The position numbers and the translations under genes are program-made. The notes under the pieces were generated by a model. It was not told the origin of the DNA, did no database searches, and saw only the letters and a program-made list of their open reading frames with translations. From an uncultured Acidimicrobiales bacterium (GTDB lineage Bacteria > Actinomycetota > Acidimicrobiia > Acidimicrobiales > CADCTF01), in assembly GCA_902805655.1 (NCBI GenBank), contig CADCTF010000053.1, positions 69,664 through 124,133 on the forward strand: a stretch of DNA of 54,470 nucleotides, read 5' to 3'. Below are positions 26,911-34,818 of this stretch, piece after piece; position 1 is the first letter of the stretch, and each line of letters opens with the position of its first letter.

Positions 26911-27882
26911 CTACAGGGCCACCCTCGAGCTGATCGCGGCGAGGGCTGCCTCCGCCTCGTCGACGAACCGCCGCACGAGCTCGGCCGCACCGACCAGCTC
27001 GTCGATGGCTCCGACGCCCTGGCCCGCCGGGAAGAACTCCTTCGTGGGGTCGATGCCCTCGGCGTCGGATGGTGCCCCCAGGTGGAACGCGTTGTCGGCG
27101 GACGACCGGCGGATCTGCGCCGGGAACGGCTGCAGCTCGGTCGGGTGGTCGTCGAAGTACTGCGTGTACGGGTTGCGGATGACCCGGCACGTCTTGCCCG
27201 TGTAAGCGCGCGAGATGGTGGTGCCGTCCTCGCCCGTGACAAGCAGGGTGTCCTTGTAGCCGGGTACGGCCCGTGCCTCGGGCGTGGCGATGAACCTGGT
27301 GCCCACCCAGACGCCGGCTGCGCCCAGAGCCAGCGCCGCGGCCAACCCTCGGCCGTCGAAGATCCCGCCCGCGGCCACCACCGGCACCCGGTCACCGACC
27401 GCATCGACGACCTGCGGCACCAGGGCCATGGTGGCCACCTGGCCGGTGTGGCCCCCGGCCTCGGTGCCCTGGGCCACCACGATGTCGCAGCCCGCCTCCA
27501 CCGCCAGCACGGCGTGGCGAACCTTGCCGCACATGTTGACGACGAGCACCCCGCGGCTGTGGCAGAGCTCCACGACGTCGCGTGGGACGCCCAGACCGGC
27601 CACGAACACGCTGGCGCCACCCTCGATGATCCGGCGTACCGCTGGCGTGAGATCCGCGGTGGCGGCGGTGAGCAGGTCCACACCGAAGGGCTTGTCTGTG
27701 GCGGCGCGGACGGCCCGCATCTCGGCGCCCATCTCGTCGGTGCCCATGGTCGACGCTCCGAGGCAGCCGAAGCCGCCGGCCTCCGACACGGCCGTGACCA
27801 GTGGGGCGTAGGAGACACCACCCATGCCGGCCAGCATGACCGGGTGCTCGATGCCAAGCAGGTCTGTGAGCGCGGTCTGCAT
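26911..27882 (-). CDS. NAD(P)H-dependent flavin oxidoreductase / nitronate monooxygenase family
   Basis: This 323-residue FMN-binding TIM-barrel enzyme of the 2-nitropropane dioxygenase family starts with LGIEHPVMLAGMGGVS and has AQGTEAGGHTGQ (FMN/catalytic His region), VVAAGGIFDGRGLAAALALGA and GVWVGTRF. Members oxidise alkyl nitronates or act as enoyl reductases, and physiological substrates are often unknown. The ATG at 27882 stands 6 nt after TAGGGT. The gene is divergent from the VanW protein gene. Confidence 0.92.
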   Translation of the reverse strand: MQTALTDLLGIEHPVMLAGMGGVSYAPLVTAVSEAGGFGCLGASTMGTDEMGAEMRAVRAATDKPFGVDLLTAATADLTPAVRRIIEGGASVFVAGLGVPRDVVELCHSRGVLVVNMCGKVRHAVLAVEAGCDIVVAQGTEAGGHTGQVATMALVPQVVDAVGDRVPVVAAGGIFDGRGLAAALALGAAGVWVGTRFIATPEARAVPGYKDTLLVTGEDGTTISRAYTGKTCRVIRNPYTQYFDDHPTELQPFPAQIRRSSADNAFHLGAPSDAEGIDPTKEFFPAGQGVGAIDELVGAAELVRRFVDEAEAALAAISSRVAL

Positions 27883-27888
27883 GGGGCC

Positions 27889-27894
27889 ACCCTA
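27889..27894 (-). promoter_or_regulatory. -10 box of nitronate monooxygenase gene (TAGGGT)
   Basis: TAGGGT plus 6 nt precedes the ATG at 27882. Confidence 0.5.
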
Positions 27895-27967
27895 GGTTCG
27901 ACCACGTAGGAACGGCGGGTGCCCAGGGTGCATCACGCGCCCCTCGGTCGTGTGCCATCGTCTGGGC

Positions 27968-29605
27968 GTGCACCGGCTCCTCCGAGGTTTCTTCGTCGCG
28001 CTCGGGGTCGTCGCCGTGCTCGTCGTGCTGGTGCTGGTCGGCTGGTTGGTCGATGTCCGCAACCACGAGGACCGCGTGCTCCGCAACGTCGAGCTGGTCG
28101 ACGCCACACCGGTGGGCGGCCTCCGTCGCCCGGCGGTCACGGCGGAGGTGGAGCGGCTCGCGGCGCAGTACGCAGCCGCCGGCGTGCAGATCGAGGCCGA
28201 GGGCACCACCATCGCCACCTCGACGGCCGAGCTGGCCTCGGCCGTGGACGTACCTGCGTCGGTCGAGGCGGTGTTCGACATCGGCCGCGGCGGCAGCGCC
28301 TGGAGCCGCTTCCAGGGGTGGGCCGTCGCGCTGGTCGGTACCCGGACCTCCGACCTGGAGGTGACCGTCGACCGCCGGACCGTCCAGTCGGTGGTGACCG
28401 CCAAGGACACGTCCCGCAAGCCTCCCGTCGAGCCGAAGGTGGTGTTCCAGGACGGCTCGTTCCAGGTCGTGAACGGAGCCGGTGGCGAAGGGGTCGACCA
28501 CGCCTCGGTGGCCGAGGCCATCCCCGAGGCCGCCCAACGGGTCGCGCCGCTGCGGATCCGTGCGGAGCGGGGCCCCGTGCCCCCGCGCTTCACCGACGAC
28601 GAGGCCAGAGCGCTGGCGTCGGAAGCCGCCCGCCTCGTGGCCACCCCCCTGCCCATCCGGGCCGGCGACGCGTCGGCGGAGGTGCCGGTGGACAGTCAGC
28701 GTTCGTGGGTCACCAGCGTGGTCACCGATGCCGGCCTCCGCCTCGCCGTCGACGCAGCCACGGCCCAGCCCGAGATCGAGAAGCTGTTGGAGCGGGCCGG
28801 TGAGGCCGCCGTGGAGACCCGCTTCACGGTGGAGGGGGGCGGGGTCCGGATCACTCCTGGACGGCCCGGCACCCAGTGCTGCGACGCGGCCGCCGTGGCC
28901 CGAGTCCAAGAAGCGGTGCTCGTCGACGCACCCGTGCCCCCCGTGCAGCTCCCCCTACGGCCTCGGGCACCTTCGATCTCCGCCGAGGAGGCCGTCCAGC
29001 TGCAGATCGCCGAGCCGATCGGCTCGTTCACGACCGCACATCCCGGCAACCAGGGCCGCGTGAGGAACATCCACCGCATCGCCGACCTGATCCGCGGACA
29101 GGTCATCAAGCCGGGCGAGACGTTCTCGGTGAACGACTTCGTGGGTCGTCGCACCGCCGCGAAGGGCTTCGTGTCAGCGGGCGTGATCGAGAACGGTGTC
29201 TTCACCGAGGACATCGGCGGAGGCATCTCCCAGTTCGCCACCACCACGTTCAACGCCGCGTTCTTCGCCGGGCTCGACATCCCCGAGTACCAGAGCCACA
29301 GCATCTACATCACCCGCTATCCGTACGGACGGGAGGCCACCCTCAGCTTTCCCAAGCCCGACCTGAAGCTCAAGAACAACACCCCCTACGGCGTGCTCCT
29401 GTGGCCCACGTACACGGAGACGTCGATCACCATGACGATGTACTCGACCCGCTGGGTGACCGGTGCGCAGACCAACCAGACCCGTGGTCGGAGCGGCAAC
29501 TGCACACGCGTCACGACCGAGCGCACCCGCACCTACACCGACGGACGTACCGAGAAGGACGAGGTGTTCGCCACCTACCGACCCGCCGAGGGCGTCAACT
29601 GCTGA
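27968..29605 (+). CDS. VanW family protein with putative peptidoglycan-binding domain
   Basis: This 545-residue envelope protein has an N-terminal membrane helix (about 8-32, hydrophobic VVAVLVVLVLVGWLV), then repeated beta-rich segments of the PG_binding_4 type (about 90-330), and a C-terminal VanW domain (about 345-490) with FSVNDFVGRR, GGGISQFATTTFNA and ITRYPYGREATLSFP. VanW was named for vancomycin resistance clusters, but these chromosomal proteins are general cell-wall proteins of unknown activity. GTG 27968 follows a CATCGT box by 6 nt. It is presumably anchored with the bulk outside the membrane. Confidence 0.9.
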   Translation: MHRLLRGFFVALGVVAVLVVLVLVGWLVDVRNHEDRVLRNVELVDATPVGGLRRPAVTAEVERLAAQYAAAGVQIEAEGTTIATSTAELASAVDVPASVEAVFDIGRGGSAWSRFQGWAVALVGTRTSDLEVTVDRRTVQSVVTAKDTSRKPPVEPKVVFQDGSFQVVNGAGGEGVDHASVAEAIPEAAQRVAPLRIRAERGPVPPRFTDDEARALASEAARLVATPLPIRAGDASAEVPVDSQRSWVTSVVTDAGLRLAVDAATAQPEIEKLLERAGEAAVETRFTVEGGGVRITPGRPGTQCCDAAAVARVQEAVLVDAPVPPVQLPLRPRAPSISAEEAVQLQIAEPIGSFTTAHPGNQGRVRNIHRIADLIRGQVIKPGETFSVNDFVGRRTAAKGFVSAGVIENGVFTEDIGGGISQFATTTFNAAFFAGLDIPEYQSHSIYITRYPYGREATLSFPKPDLKLKNNTPYGVLLWPTYTETSITMTMYSTRWVTGAQTNQTRGRSGNCTRVTTERTRTYTDGRTEKDEVFATYRPAEGVNC

Positions 29606-29613
29606 GCCGCCCG

Positions 29614-29619
29614 TAGTCT
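29614..29619 (+). promoter_or_regulatory. -10 box of TIGR01777 epimerase gene (TAGTCT)
   Basis: TAGTCT ends 6 nt before the ATG at 29626, inside the 20-bp gap after the VanW gene. Confidence 0.45.
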
Positions 29620-29625
29620 CCGGTC

Positions 29626-30540
29626 ATGCGCATCGTCGTCACCGGCTCGAGCGGGCTCATCGGCACCGCTCTCGTCCGCAGCCTTCGGACCGACGGCCAC
29701 CAGGTGGTCCGGTTGGTGCGCCGGGCTCCAGGCGCCGATGACGAGGTCCGCTGGGATCCGGCCGGTGGCACCATCGACTCGTCGGGCCTCGAAGGCGTGG
29801 ACGCCGCCGTGCACCTCGCCGGTGAGAGCATCGGCGCTCGGCGCTGGACGGGCGAGCAGAAGCGCCGGCTGCTCGAGAGCCGCACGCTCGGCACGGCGCT
29901 GCTGAGCCAGTCGCTGGCCGAGCTGCCCGGCCGCCCGGCGACGCTGCTGAGCGCTTCAGGGATCAACGCCTACGGCTTCGATCGGGGCGATCAGGTGCTA
30001 ACCGAGGCGGACGGTGTGGGCGGCCCGAAGGGTGGCGGGTTCCTCGCCGACCTGGTGCGTCAGTGGGAGGCGGCCACTGCTCCCGCCGAGAAGGCGGGAA
30101 TCCGGGTCGTCCACCTGCGGAACGGCATCGTGCTGAGCCCGAAGGGTGGCGCGCTGGCGCGGCAGCTGCCGTTGTTCAAGCTCGGCGTCGGAGGTCGGCT
30201 CGGGAGCGGGAAGAACTGGTGGAGCTGGATCTCCCTCGGCGACGAGGTCTCCGCCATCCGGCACTGCCTCGAGTCCGACGACCTCGAGGGCCCGGTCAAC
30301 TGCTGCGCCCCCAACCCCGTTCGAGGCGGGGAGCTGGCCAAGGCGCTCGGGCAGGCGCTCGGGCGGCCAGCAGTGATGCCGGTGCCGCGGTTCGGGCCGG
30401 GGCTCGTGTTCGGGTCGCAGATGGCCGAGGAGGTCGTGTTCGCCAACCTGCGGGTGCAGCCGGCGGCCCTTCTCGCGTCGGGCTTCCGCTTCGCTCAGCC
30501 CGACATCGGGCCCGCTCTGGCCACGATGCTGCAGCGGTAG
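29626..30540 (+). CDS. TIGR01777 family NAD(P)-dependent epimerase-like protein
   Basis: A 304-residue Rossmann protein of the YfcH/TIGR01777 type. MRIVVTGSSGLIGTAL is the nucleotide-binding loop, VHLAGESI and RWTGEQKRRLLESR are family motifs, SASGINAYGF replaces the active-site region, and GVGGRLGSGKNWWSWISLGDEV is the diagnostic C-terminal segment, followed by a DUF1731 domain. The reaction is unknown; a plant homologue affects division and cell-shape processes. It is followed after 10 bp by a flavoprotein. Confidence 0.92.
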   Translation: MRIVVTGSSGLIGTALVRSLRTDGHQVVRLVRRAPGADDEVRWDPAGGTIDSSGLEGVDAAVHLAGESIGARRWTGEQKRRLLESRTLGTALLSQSLAELPGRPATLLSASGINAYGFDRGDQVLTEADGVGGPKGGGFLADLVRQWEAATAPAEKAGIRVVHLRNGIVLSPKGGALARQLPLFKLGVGGRLGSGKNWWSWISLGDEVSAIRHCLESDDLEGPVNCCAPNPVRGGELAKALGQALGRPAVMPVPRFGPGLVFGSQMAEEVVFANLRVQPAALLASGFRFAQPDIGPALATMLQR

Positions 30541-30543
30541 CGT
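30538..30543 (+). promoter_or_regulatory. -10 box of geranylgeranyl-reductase-like gene (TAGCGT)
   Basis: Its first three bases are the TAG stop codon of the upstream epimerase; the box ends 7 nt before GTG 30551. Confidence 0.45.
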
Positions 30544-30550
30544 CGCCCGG

Positions 30551-31786
30551 GTGATCGCCACCGACGTCGCGGTGGTCGGCGCGGGTCCCGCCGGCGCGGC
30601 CGCCGCCATCACCCTCGCTCGCGCCGGGCGGCGGGTGGTGCTGGTCGACAAGGCCGTCTTCCCCCGCGACAAGTGCTGCGGTGACGGGCTCACCACCGGC
30701 GCGCTGCGGAGGCTCGAGCAGCTCGGTATCGAGCCGGAGTCGCTCGCTTCCTGGCAGCCGGTGGACGCGGTCTGGATGCGGTCGCCCCGTGGCCGCCGGG
30801 TCCGCTTCCCGCTCCCCGGCGGGCCCGGCACCTACGCCGCGGTGGCGCGACGGGAAGAGCTCGACGCCGCGCTCGTGGGCCTGGCCCGTGCCGCCGGCGT
30901 GCAGGTGCACGAGGGGCATGCCGTCGTCGCGGTCGAGTCGAGAGGCGATCACGTCACCGTCGGGGTCGACGGCATCGGCCCGGTGGTGGCGCGCTATGTC
31001 GTGGCGGCCGACGGCATGTGGTCGAACGTCCGCAAGCTCACCGGCGCAGGCGACGCGCCCGGGTACCTCGGCGAGTGGCATGCGTTCCGGCAGTACTTCA
31101 CCGACGTGGCCGAGCCGGCGGCGACGCAGCTGTGGACGTGGTTCGACGCCGACCTCCTGCCGGGCTACGCCTGGTCGTTCCCGCTGGCCGGCGGGAGGGC
31201 CAACGTCGGCTTCGGCATCCTCCGTCGACCCGGAGAGCCCACCCGGTCGATGAAGGCGCTGTGGACGGAGCTGCTCGACCGGCCGCACATCCGTGACGTG
31301 CTCGGCCCGGACGCCACGCCGGAAGCAGCTCACAAGGCGTGGCCGATCCCCGCCCGGGTGGCCTCGACGGAGCTGCACGCCCTGGGCGGGCGTGTGCTCT
31401 TCGTCGGTGACGCAGCGCGAGCCACCGACCCGTTGACCGGTGAGGGCATCGGCCAGGCCCTGGAGACGGGCGAGCTCGCCGCCGCAGCCGTGCTGGGGGC
31501 CGGCCCCACCTGGGCGGCCGTCGCCGCCGAGCGCTATGGCGAGGCCGTGCACCGCAGCCTGGTGGTGGACCACCGACTGGCGCGTGGGCTGTCCAGGGTC
31601 CTGTCCGTGGAGCCCGCCGCGGCGGGAGCCGCAGCCGTTGCGGGAGCGACGGAATGGACCCGTCGGAACTTCGCCCGCTGGCTGTTCGAGGACTACCCGC
31701 GAGCCGTGCTGGCCACGCCGTCGCGCTGGCACAGGCGGATGCTGGCCGGGCCCGGCGCCTTCGCCCGCGCTCGCGAGCACCCCTGA
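30551..31786 (+). CDS. Geranylgeranyl reductase family FAD-dependent oxidoreductase
   Basis: This 411-residue flavoprotein has an N-terminal GAGPAGAAAAITLARAG FAD loop, DKCCGDGLTTGALRRLEQLG (the Cys-rich PxxKxCGxG motif of the family), a central VVAADGMWS, and the second FAD motif VLFVGDAARATDPLTGEGIGQAL. Family members reduce isoprenoid double bonds in quinones, lipids or pigments, so a menaquinone- or carotenoid-related substrate is possible. There is no transmembrane helix. The short distance to the epimerase gene suggests shared expression, but a -10 box lies across its stop. Confidence 0.9.
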   Translation: MIATDVAVVGAGPAGAAAAITLARAGRRVVLVDKAVFPRDKCCGDGLTTGALRRLEQLGIEPESLASWQPVDAVWMRSPRGRRVRFPLPGGPGTYAAVARREELDAALVGLARAAGVQVHEGHAVVAVESRGDHVTVGVDGIGPVVARYVVAADGMWSNVRKLTGAGDAPGYLGEWHAFRQYFTDVAEPAATQLWTWFDADLLPGYAWSFPLAGGRANVGFGILRRPGEPTRSMKALWTELLDRPHIRDVLGPDATPEAAHKAWPIPARVASTELHALGGRVLFVGDAARATDPLTGEGIGQALETGELAAAAVLGAGPTWAAVAAERYGEAVHRSLVVDHRLARGLSRVLSVEPAAAGAAAVAGATEWTRRNFARWLFEDYPRAVLATPSRWHRRMLAGPGAFARAREHP

Positions 31787-31816
31787 ACCGACCACCTTCC
31801 CTGCCAGACTCTCGCC

Positions 31817-32842
31817 ATGCCGAAGACGCCACCGGTCGAGCTCGAGGTCGCGGGCCGCACGGTGAAGGTGACCAACCCGGACAAGGTCTTCTTCTCCGCC
31901 CGGGGCGAGACGAAGCTCGACCTGGTCCGGTACTACGTGGCCGTGGGAGACGGTGCCCTGCGAGGCGTCTTCCTGCGCCCCACCGTGCTCAAGCGGTTCC
32001 CCGACGGGGCCGAGGGTGAGCCGTTCTTCCAGAAGCGGGTGCCGGCCAAGGGCCGGCCGGAGTGGCTCGACACCGTGACCGTCAGCTTCCCGAGCGGCCG
32101 GAGCGCGGAAGAGCTCTGCCCCACCGATGTCGCACATGTGGCGTGGGCCGCCAACCTGGGCTGCATCGACCTGAACCCGTGGGCCGTCCGTCGCACCGAC
32201 GTCGACAAGCCCGACGAGCTGCGGATCGACCTCGACCCCCAGCCCGGCGTGACCTTCGAGGGGGTCCGCCGCGTGGCGCAGTGCGTGCACGAGGTGCTCG
32301 ACGAGCACAGCCTGCGGGGCTACCCGAAGACCTCCGGGTCCCGCGGCATCCACATCAACCTCCGCATCGAGCCGGCATGGGGGTTCCTCGACGTCCGCCG
32401 TGCCGCGCTGGCCCTCGGCCGTGAGGTGGAGCGCCGGATGCCGGAGATGGCCACCACGGCCTGGTGGAAGGAGGAGCGGGGCGAGCGCGTCTTCATCGAC
32501 TACAACCAGAACGCTCGCGACCGCACCATCGCCTCCGCCTACTCCGTGCGGGCCAACGCCGAGGGTCGCGTGTCGTGCCCCATCGAGTGGGACGAGCTGG
32601 CCGACGTGGACCCGAGCGACCTGACGCTGGCCACCGTCCCGGCCCGCTGGGCATCCGGCATCGACCCCGACGCCGGCATCGACGAGGTGGCCCACTCGCT
32701 CGAGCCGCTGCTGGAGCTGGCCCGGCGGGACGAGGCCGGCGGGCTCGGCGACGCGCCATGGCCCCCGAACTTCCCGAAGATGGCCGGTGAGCCGAAGCGC
32801 GTGCAGCCGAGCCGAGCCCGGCCGGAGACGCCCGAGCCGTAG
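31817..32842 (+). CDS. Stand-alone LigD-type primase-polymerase (Prim-PolC-like)
   Basis: This 341-residue archaeo-eukaryotic-type primase/polymerase matches the polymerase domain of LigD but has no ligase or phosphoesterase domain. Conserved blocks include VTNPDKVFF, FFQKRVPAKG, IDLNPWAVR, the catalytic metal pair RIDLDPQPG (DxD), SGSRGIHI with the nucleotide-binding His, and the YNQNARDRTIASAYSVRA block. In mycobacteria the stand-alone homologue (Prim-PolC) sits next to LigC and fills gaps with ribonucleotides during excision repair. Here LigC lies less than 1 kb away on the opposite strand. The Pro-rich C-terminus is dispensable-looking. Confidence 0.92.
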   Translation: MPKTPPVELEVAGRTVKVTNPDKVFFSARGETKLDLVRYYVAVGDGALRGVFLRPTVLKRFPDGAEGEPFFQKRVPAKGRPEWLDTVTVSFPSGRSAEELCPTDVAHVAWAANLGCIDLNPWAVRRTDVDKPDELRIDLDPQPGVTFEGVRRVAQCVHEVLDEHSLRGYPKTSGSRGIHINLRIEPAWGFLDVRRAALALGREVERRMPEMATTAWWKEERGERVFIDYNQNARDRTIASAYSVRANAEGRVSCPIEWDELADVDPSDLTLATVPARWASGIDPDAGIDEVAHSLEPLLELARRDEAGGLGDAPWPPNFPKMAGEPKRVQPSRARPETPEP

Positions 32843-32863
32843 AGCGGAGCGACGCCGAGCGGT

Positions 32864-33070
32864 TCAGTCCTCGCCGAAGTCGTGGTCGGGGTTGTTCGGC
32901 ACTCCCTGCTTCCAGTACCCGCGGGTGACGATCGAGGCCGGGTCGAAGCTCCGCTCGACCAGCAGGTGGCTGCGGATCCGTCGGATCACGGCCGCCTCCG
33001 CCCCCACCCAGACCCGGTGCGCGGTCGGGACGAGAGCGGCGTCGCGGATCGCAGCCTCGAGGCGCTCACT
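32864..33070 (-). pseudogene. 3' fragment of a siderophore-interacting protein (SIP) gene
   Basis: About 68 codons match the C-terminal domain of FAD-dependent ferric-siderophore reductases of the SIP family: HRVWVGAEAAVIRRIRSHLL, VTRGYWKQG and the terminal NNPDHDFGED. The N-terminal FAD domain is absent, because similarity stops at about 33070, where a different fragment on the other strand begins. No start codon serves it. It is a remnant of an iron-acquisition locus. Confidence 0.75.
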
Positions 33071-33091
33071 TCTGCTGCAAGGAGCTCCTAC

Positions 33092-33344
33092 ATGTTCTCT
33101 CGGTCCGGATCACGACTGGCTTCGCTCGCCCTTTTGGTGGCGGTGGCCGTACTGGGTGCCTGCGGCGAGGGCGGCGGTGGTGGCGCGCCGTGAGGGCCCA
33201 GCCGGACGGTGGCGCTCCCAAGGTCATCCGTCACGCCCAGGGCGAGACCACCCTCGCGAGCAAGCCGAAGACGGTGGTGGTGTTCGACCTCGGAGCGCTC
33301 GTCACGCTCGACGACCTCGGGGTGACCGTGGACGGGGTGGTGCC
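33092..33344 (+). pseudogene. 5' fragment of siderophore ABC transporter substrate-binding lipoprotein, frameshifted
   Basis: ATG 33092, behind AAGGAG, encodes a lipoprotein signal (LALLVAVAVLGAC) that stops at 33193. The reading continues in another frame from GTG 33190 with VIRHAQGETTLASKPKTVVVFDLGALVTLDDLGV, the conserved start of CeuE/YclQ-type siderophore-binding proteins. Similarity ends at about 33345, after fewer than 90 codons of a protein that should have about 300. It therefore has both a frameshift and a truncation. The lipid-anchored receptor is not functional. Confidence 0.8.
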
Positions 33345-33722
33345 TTCACCGGTCGGCAGCTCGACCAGCTGTCGGGCGGCCAGCGCCAGCGCGCCTACGT
33401 GGCCATGGTGCTGTGCCAGGACACGGACTGCGTGCTGCTCGACGAGCCGCTCAACAACCTCGACCTGCGCCACGCGGTGCAGACGATGCGCATGGTTCGC
33501 CGCCTGGCCGACGACCTGGGCAAGACCGTGGTGGTGGTGCTCCACGACATCAACTTCGCCTCGTTCCACGCCGACCGCATCGTCGCCATGAAGGACGGCC
33601 GCGTCGTGGCCGAGGGCGACACCGCCTCGATGATGACGCCCGCCACCCTGAGGCTCCTCTACGACATGGACATCGACGTGCACGAGGTCGACGGTCACCG
33701 CGTCAGGGTGTACTTCGGCTGA
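33345..33722 (+). pseudogene. 3' half of siderophore ABC transporter ATPase (YclP/CeuD-like)
   Basis: About 125 codons start abruptly at FTGRQLDQ and run through the signature LSGGQRQRAYVAMV, Walker B CVLLDEPLNNLD, the H-loop VVVLHDINFAS and the C-terminal VDGHRVRVYFG, which is typical of YclP/CeuD ATPases. The Walker A half and any start codon are missing. It is joined directly to the binding-protein fragment, so the rest of that gene, the permeases and half the ATPase have been lost between them. Confidence 0.85.
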
Positions 33723-33729
33723 GGCGCCC

Positions 33730-34806
33730 CTACCGGGCGAAGACCGAGGCGAGCTCCTCCGGGACGACCACCTCGAGCTGCGCGTAGGTGCACGACGCCG
33801 TGTCCCGGTCGGGGCGCCAGCGGCGGAACTGCCCGGCGTGGCGGAACCTGTCGCCCTGCAGCTGGTCGTAGGCCACCTCGACCACCAGCTCCGGCCGCAA
33901 CGGCTCCCAGCTGAGATCCTTCTTGGCGTTCCACCGGCTCGTGGCGCCGGGGACTCGCTGCCCGCCGGCTTCCGCCGCCGCGGACGCTTCCGCCCAGCCT
34001 TGCCACGGGTGGTTCTCGAGAGCGCCCTCCCGGTAGGGCGCCAGCTCGTCGACCAGCTCCTTGCGGCGCACCACGGTGAAGGCTCCGGCCACACCGACGT
34101 GGTGCAACGTGCCCCCGTCGTCGTAGAGGCCCAGCAGCAGCGAGCCGATGATCCCTCCCGACTTGTGCCAGCGGAAGCCGGCGACCACGCAGTCGGCCGT
34201 GCGCTCGTGCTTCACCTTGAGGTGCACACGCTGGTTCTCCAGGTACGCGGTGTCGAGCTTCTTGGCCACCACCCCATCCAGGCCTGCGCCTTCGAAGCGG
34301 GTGAACCAGTCACGCGCACGGTCGGCGTCGGTCGTCGACGGGCTCAGGTACAGCGGCGGCTCGACCTCGTCCATGAAGCCGGTCAACAGCCCGAGGCGCT
34401 CGGCGAGGGGCAGCGGCCGGGCGTCGTGATCGCCGAGGGCCAGCAGGTCGAAGGCGACGAAGGAAGCGGGTGTCTCCTTCGCCAGCTTCTTGATGCGGGA
34501 CTCGGCCGGATGGATGCGCTGCAGCAGTGCATCGAAGTCGAGCCCCTGCGCCGCCGGGATCACGATCTCCCCGTCGAGCACGACCCGGTCCGGCAGCTGC
34601 TCGCGGATCGGCTCGAGCAGCTCGGGGAAGTAGCGGGTGAGCGGTCGCTCGTTGCGGCTGCCGAGCTCGACCTCGTCCCCGTCGCGGAACACGATGCAGC
34701 GGAACCCGTCCCACTTCGGCTCGTAGAGGTAGCCCTCGCCCAGCGGGAGGCCCTTGGTGGCTTTGGCGAGCATCGGGGCGACCGGGGGCGACACGGGCAG
34801 GTTCAC
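33730..34806 (-). CDS. ligC: ATP-dependent DNA ligase, LigC type
   Basis: This 358-residue ligase has the adenylation motif YEPKWDGFR (lysine nucleophile at about residue 31), RNERPLTRYFPE (Ia), LDGEIV (III), FVAFDLLAL (IIIa), DGVVAKKLDTAY (IV) and LKVKHERTADCVV (V), and then an OB-fold domain. There is no polymerase or phosphoesterase domain, as in mycobacterial LigC. It seals nicks, probably together with the Prim-PolC-like enzyme encoded convergently upstream. The GTG start lies 12 bp after the malQ stop, so it is probably co-transcribed with malQ. Its stop is 7 bp from the decayed ATPase fragment. Confidence 0.92.
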   Translation of the reverse strand: MNLPVSPPVAPMLAKATKGLPLGEGYLYEPKWDGFRCIVFRDGDEVELGSRNERPLTRYFPELLEPIREQLPDRVVLDGEIVIPAAQGLDFDALLQRIHPAESRIKKLAKETPASFVAFDLLALGDHDARPLPLAERLGLLTGFMDEVEPPLYLSPSTTDADRARDWFTRFEGAGLDGVVAKKLDTAYLENQRVHLKVKHERTADCVVAGFRWHKSGGIIGSLLLGLYDDGGTLHHVGVAGAFTVVRRKELVDELAPYREGALENHPWQGWAEASAAAEAGGQRVPGATSRWNAKKDLSWEPLRPELVVEVAYDQLQGDRFRHAGQFRRWRPDRDTASCTYAQLEVVVPEELASVFAR

Positions 34807-34818
34807 CCCGTCAGCCTG

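Noticed and set aside
30296-32695. 799-codon open frame on the minus strand across the epimerase, flavoprotein and polymerase genes
   Set aside because: It crosses three real genes and an intergenic region, is Arg/Gly/Pro-rich and shows no family motif. It is a shadow of high-GC third positions.
33092-33193. 34-codon lipoprotein-like ORF as an independent small gene
   Set aside because: It consists only of a signal peptide and lipobox, and the downstream frame continues the same substrate-binding protein, so it is the 5' end of a frameshifted gene.
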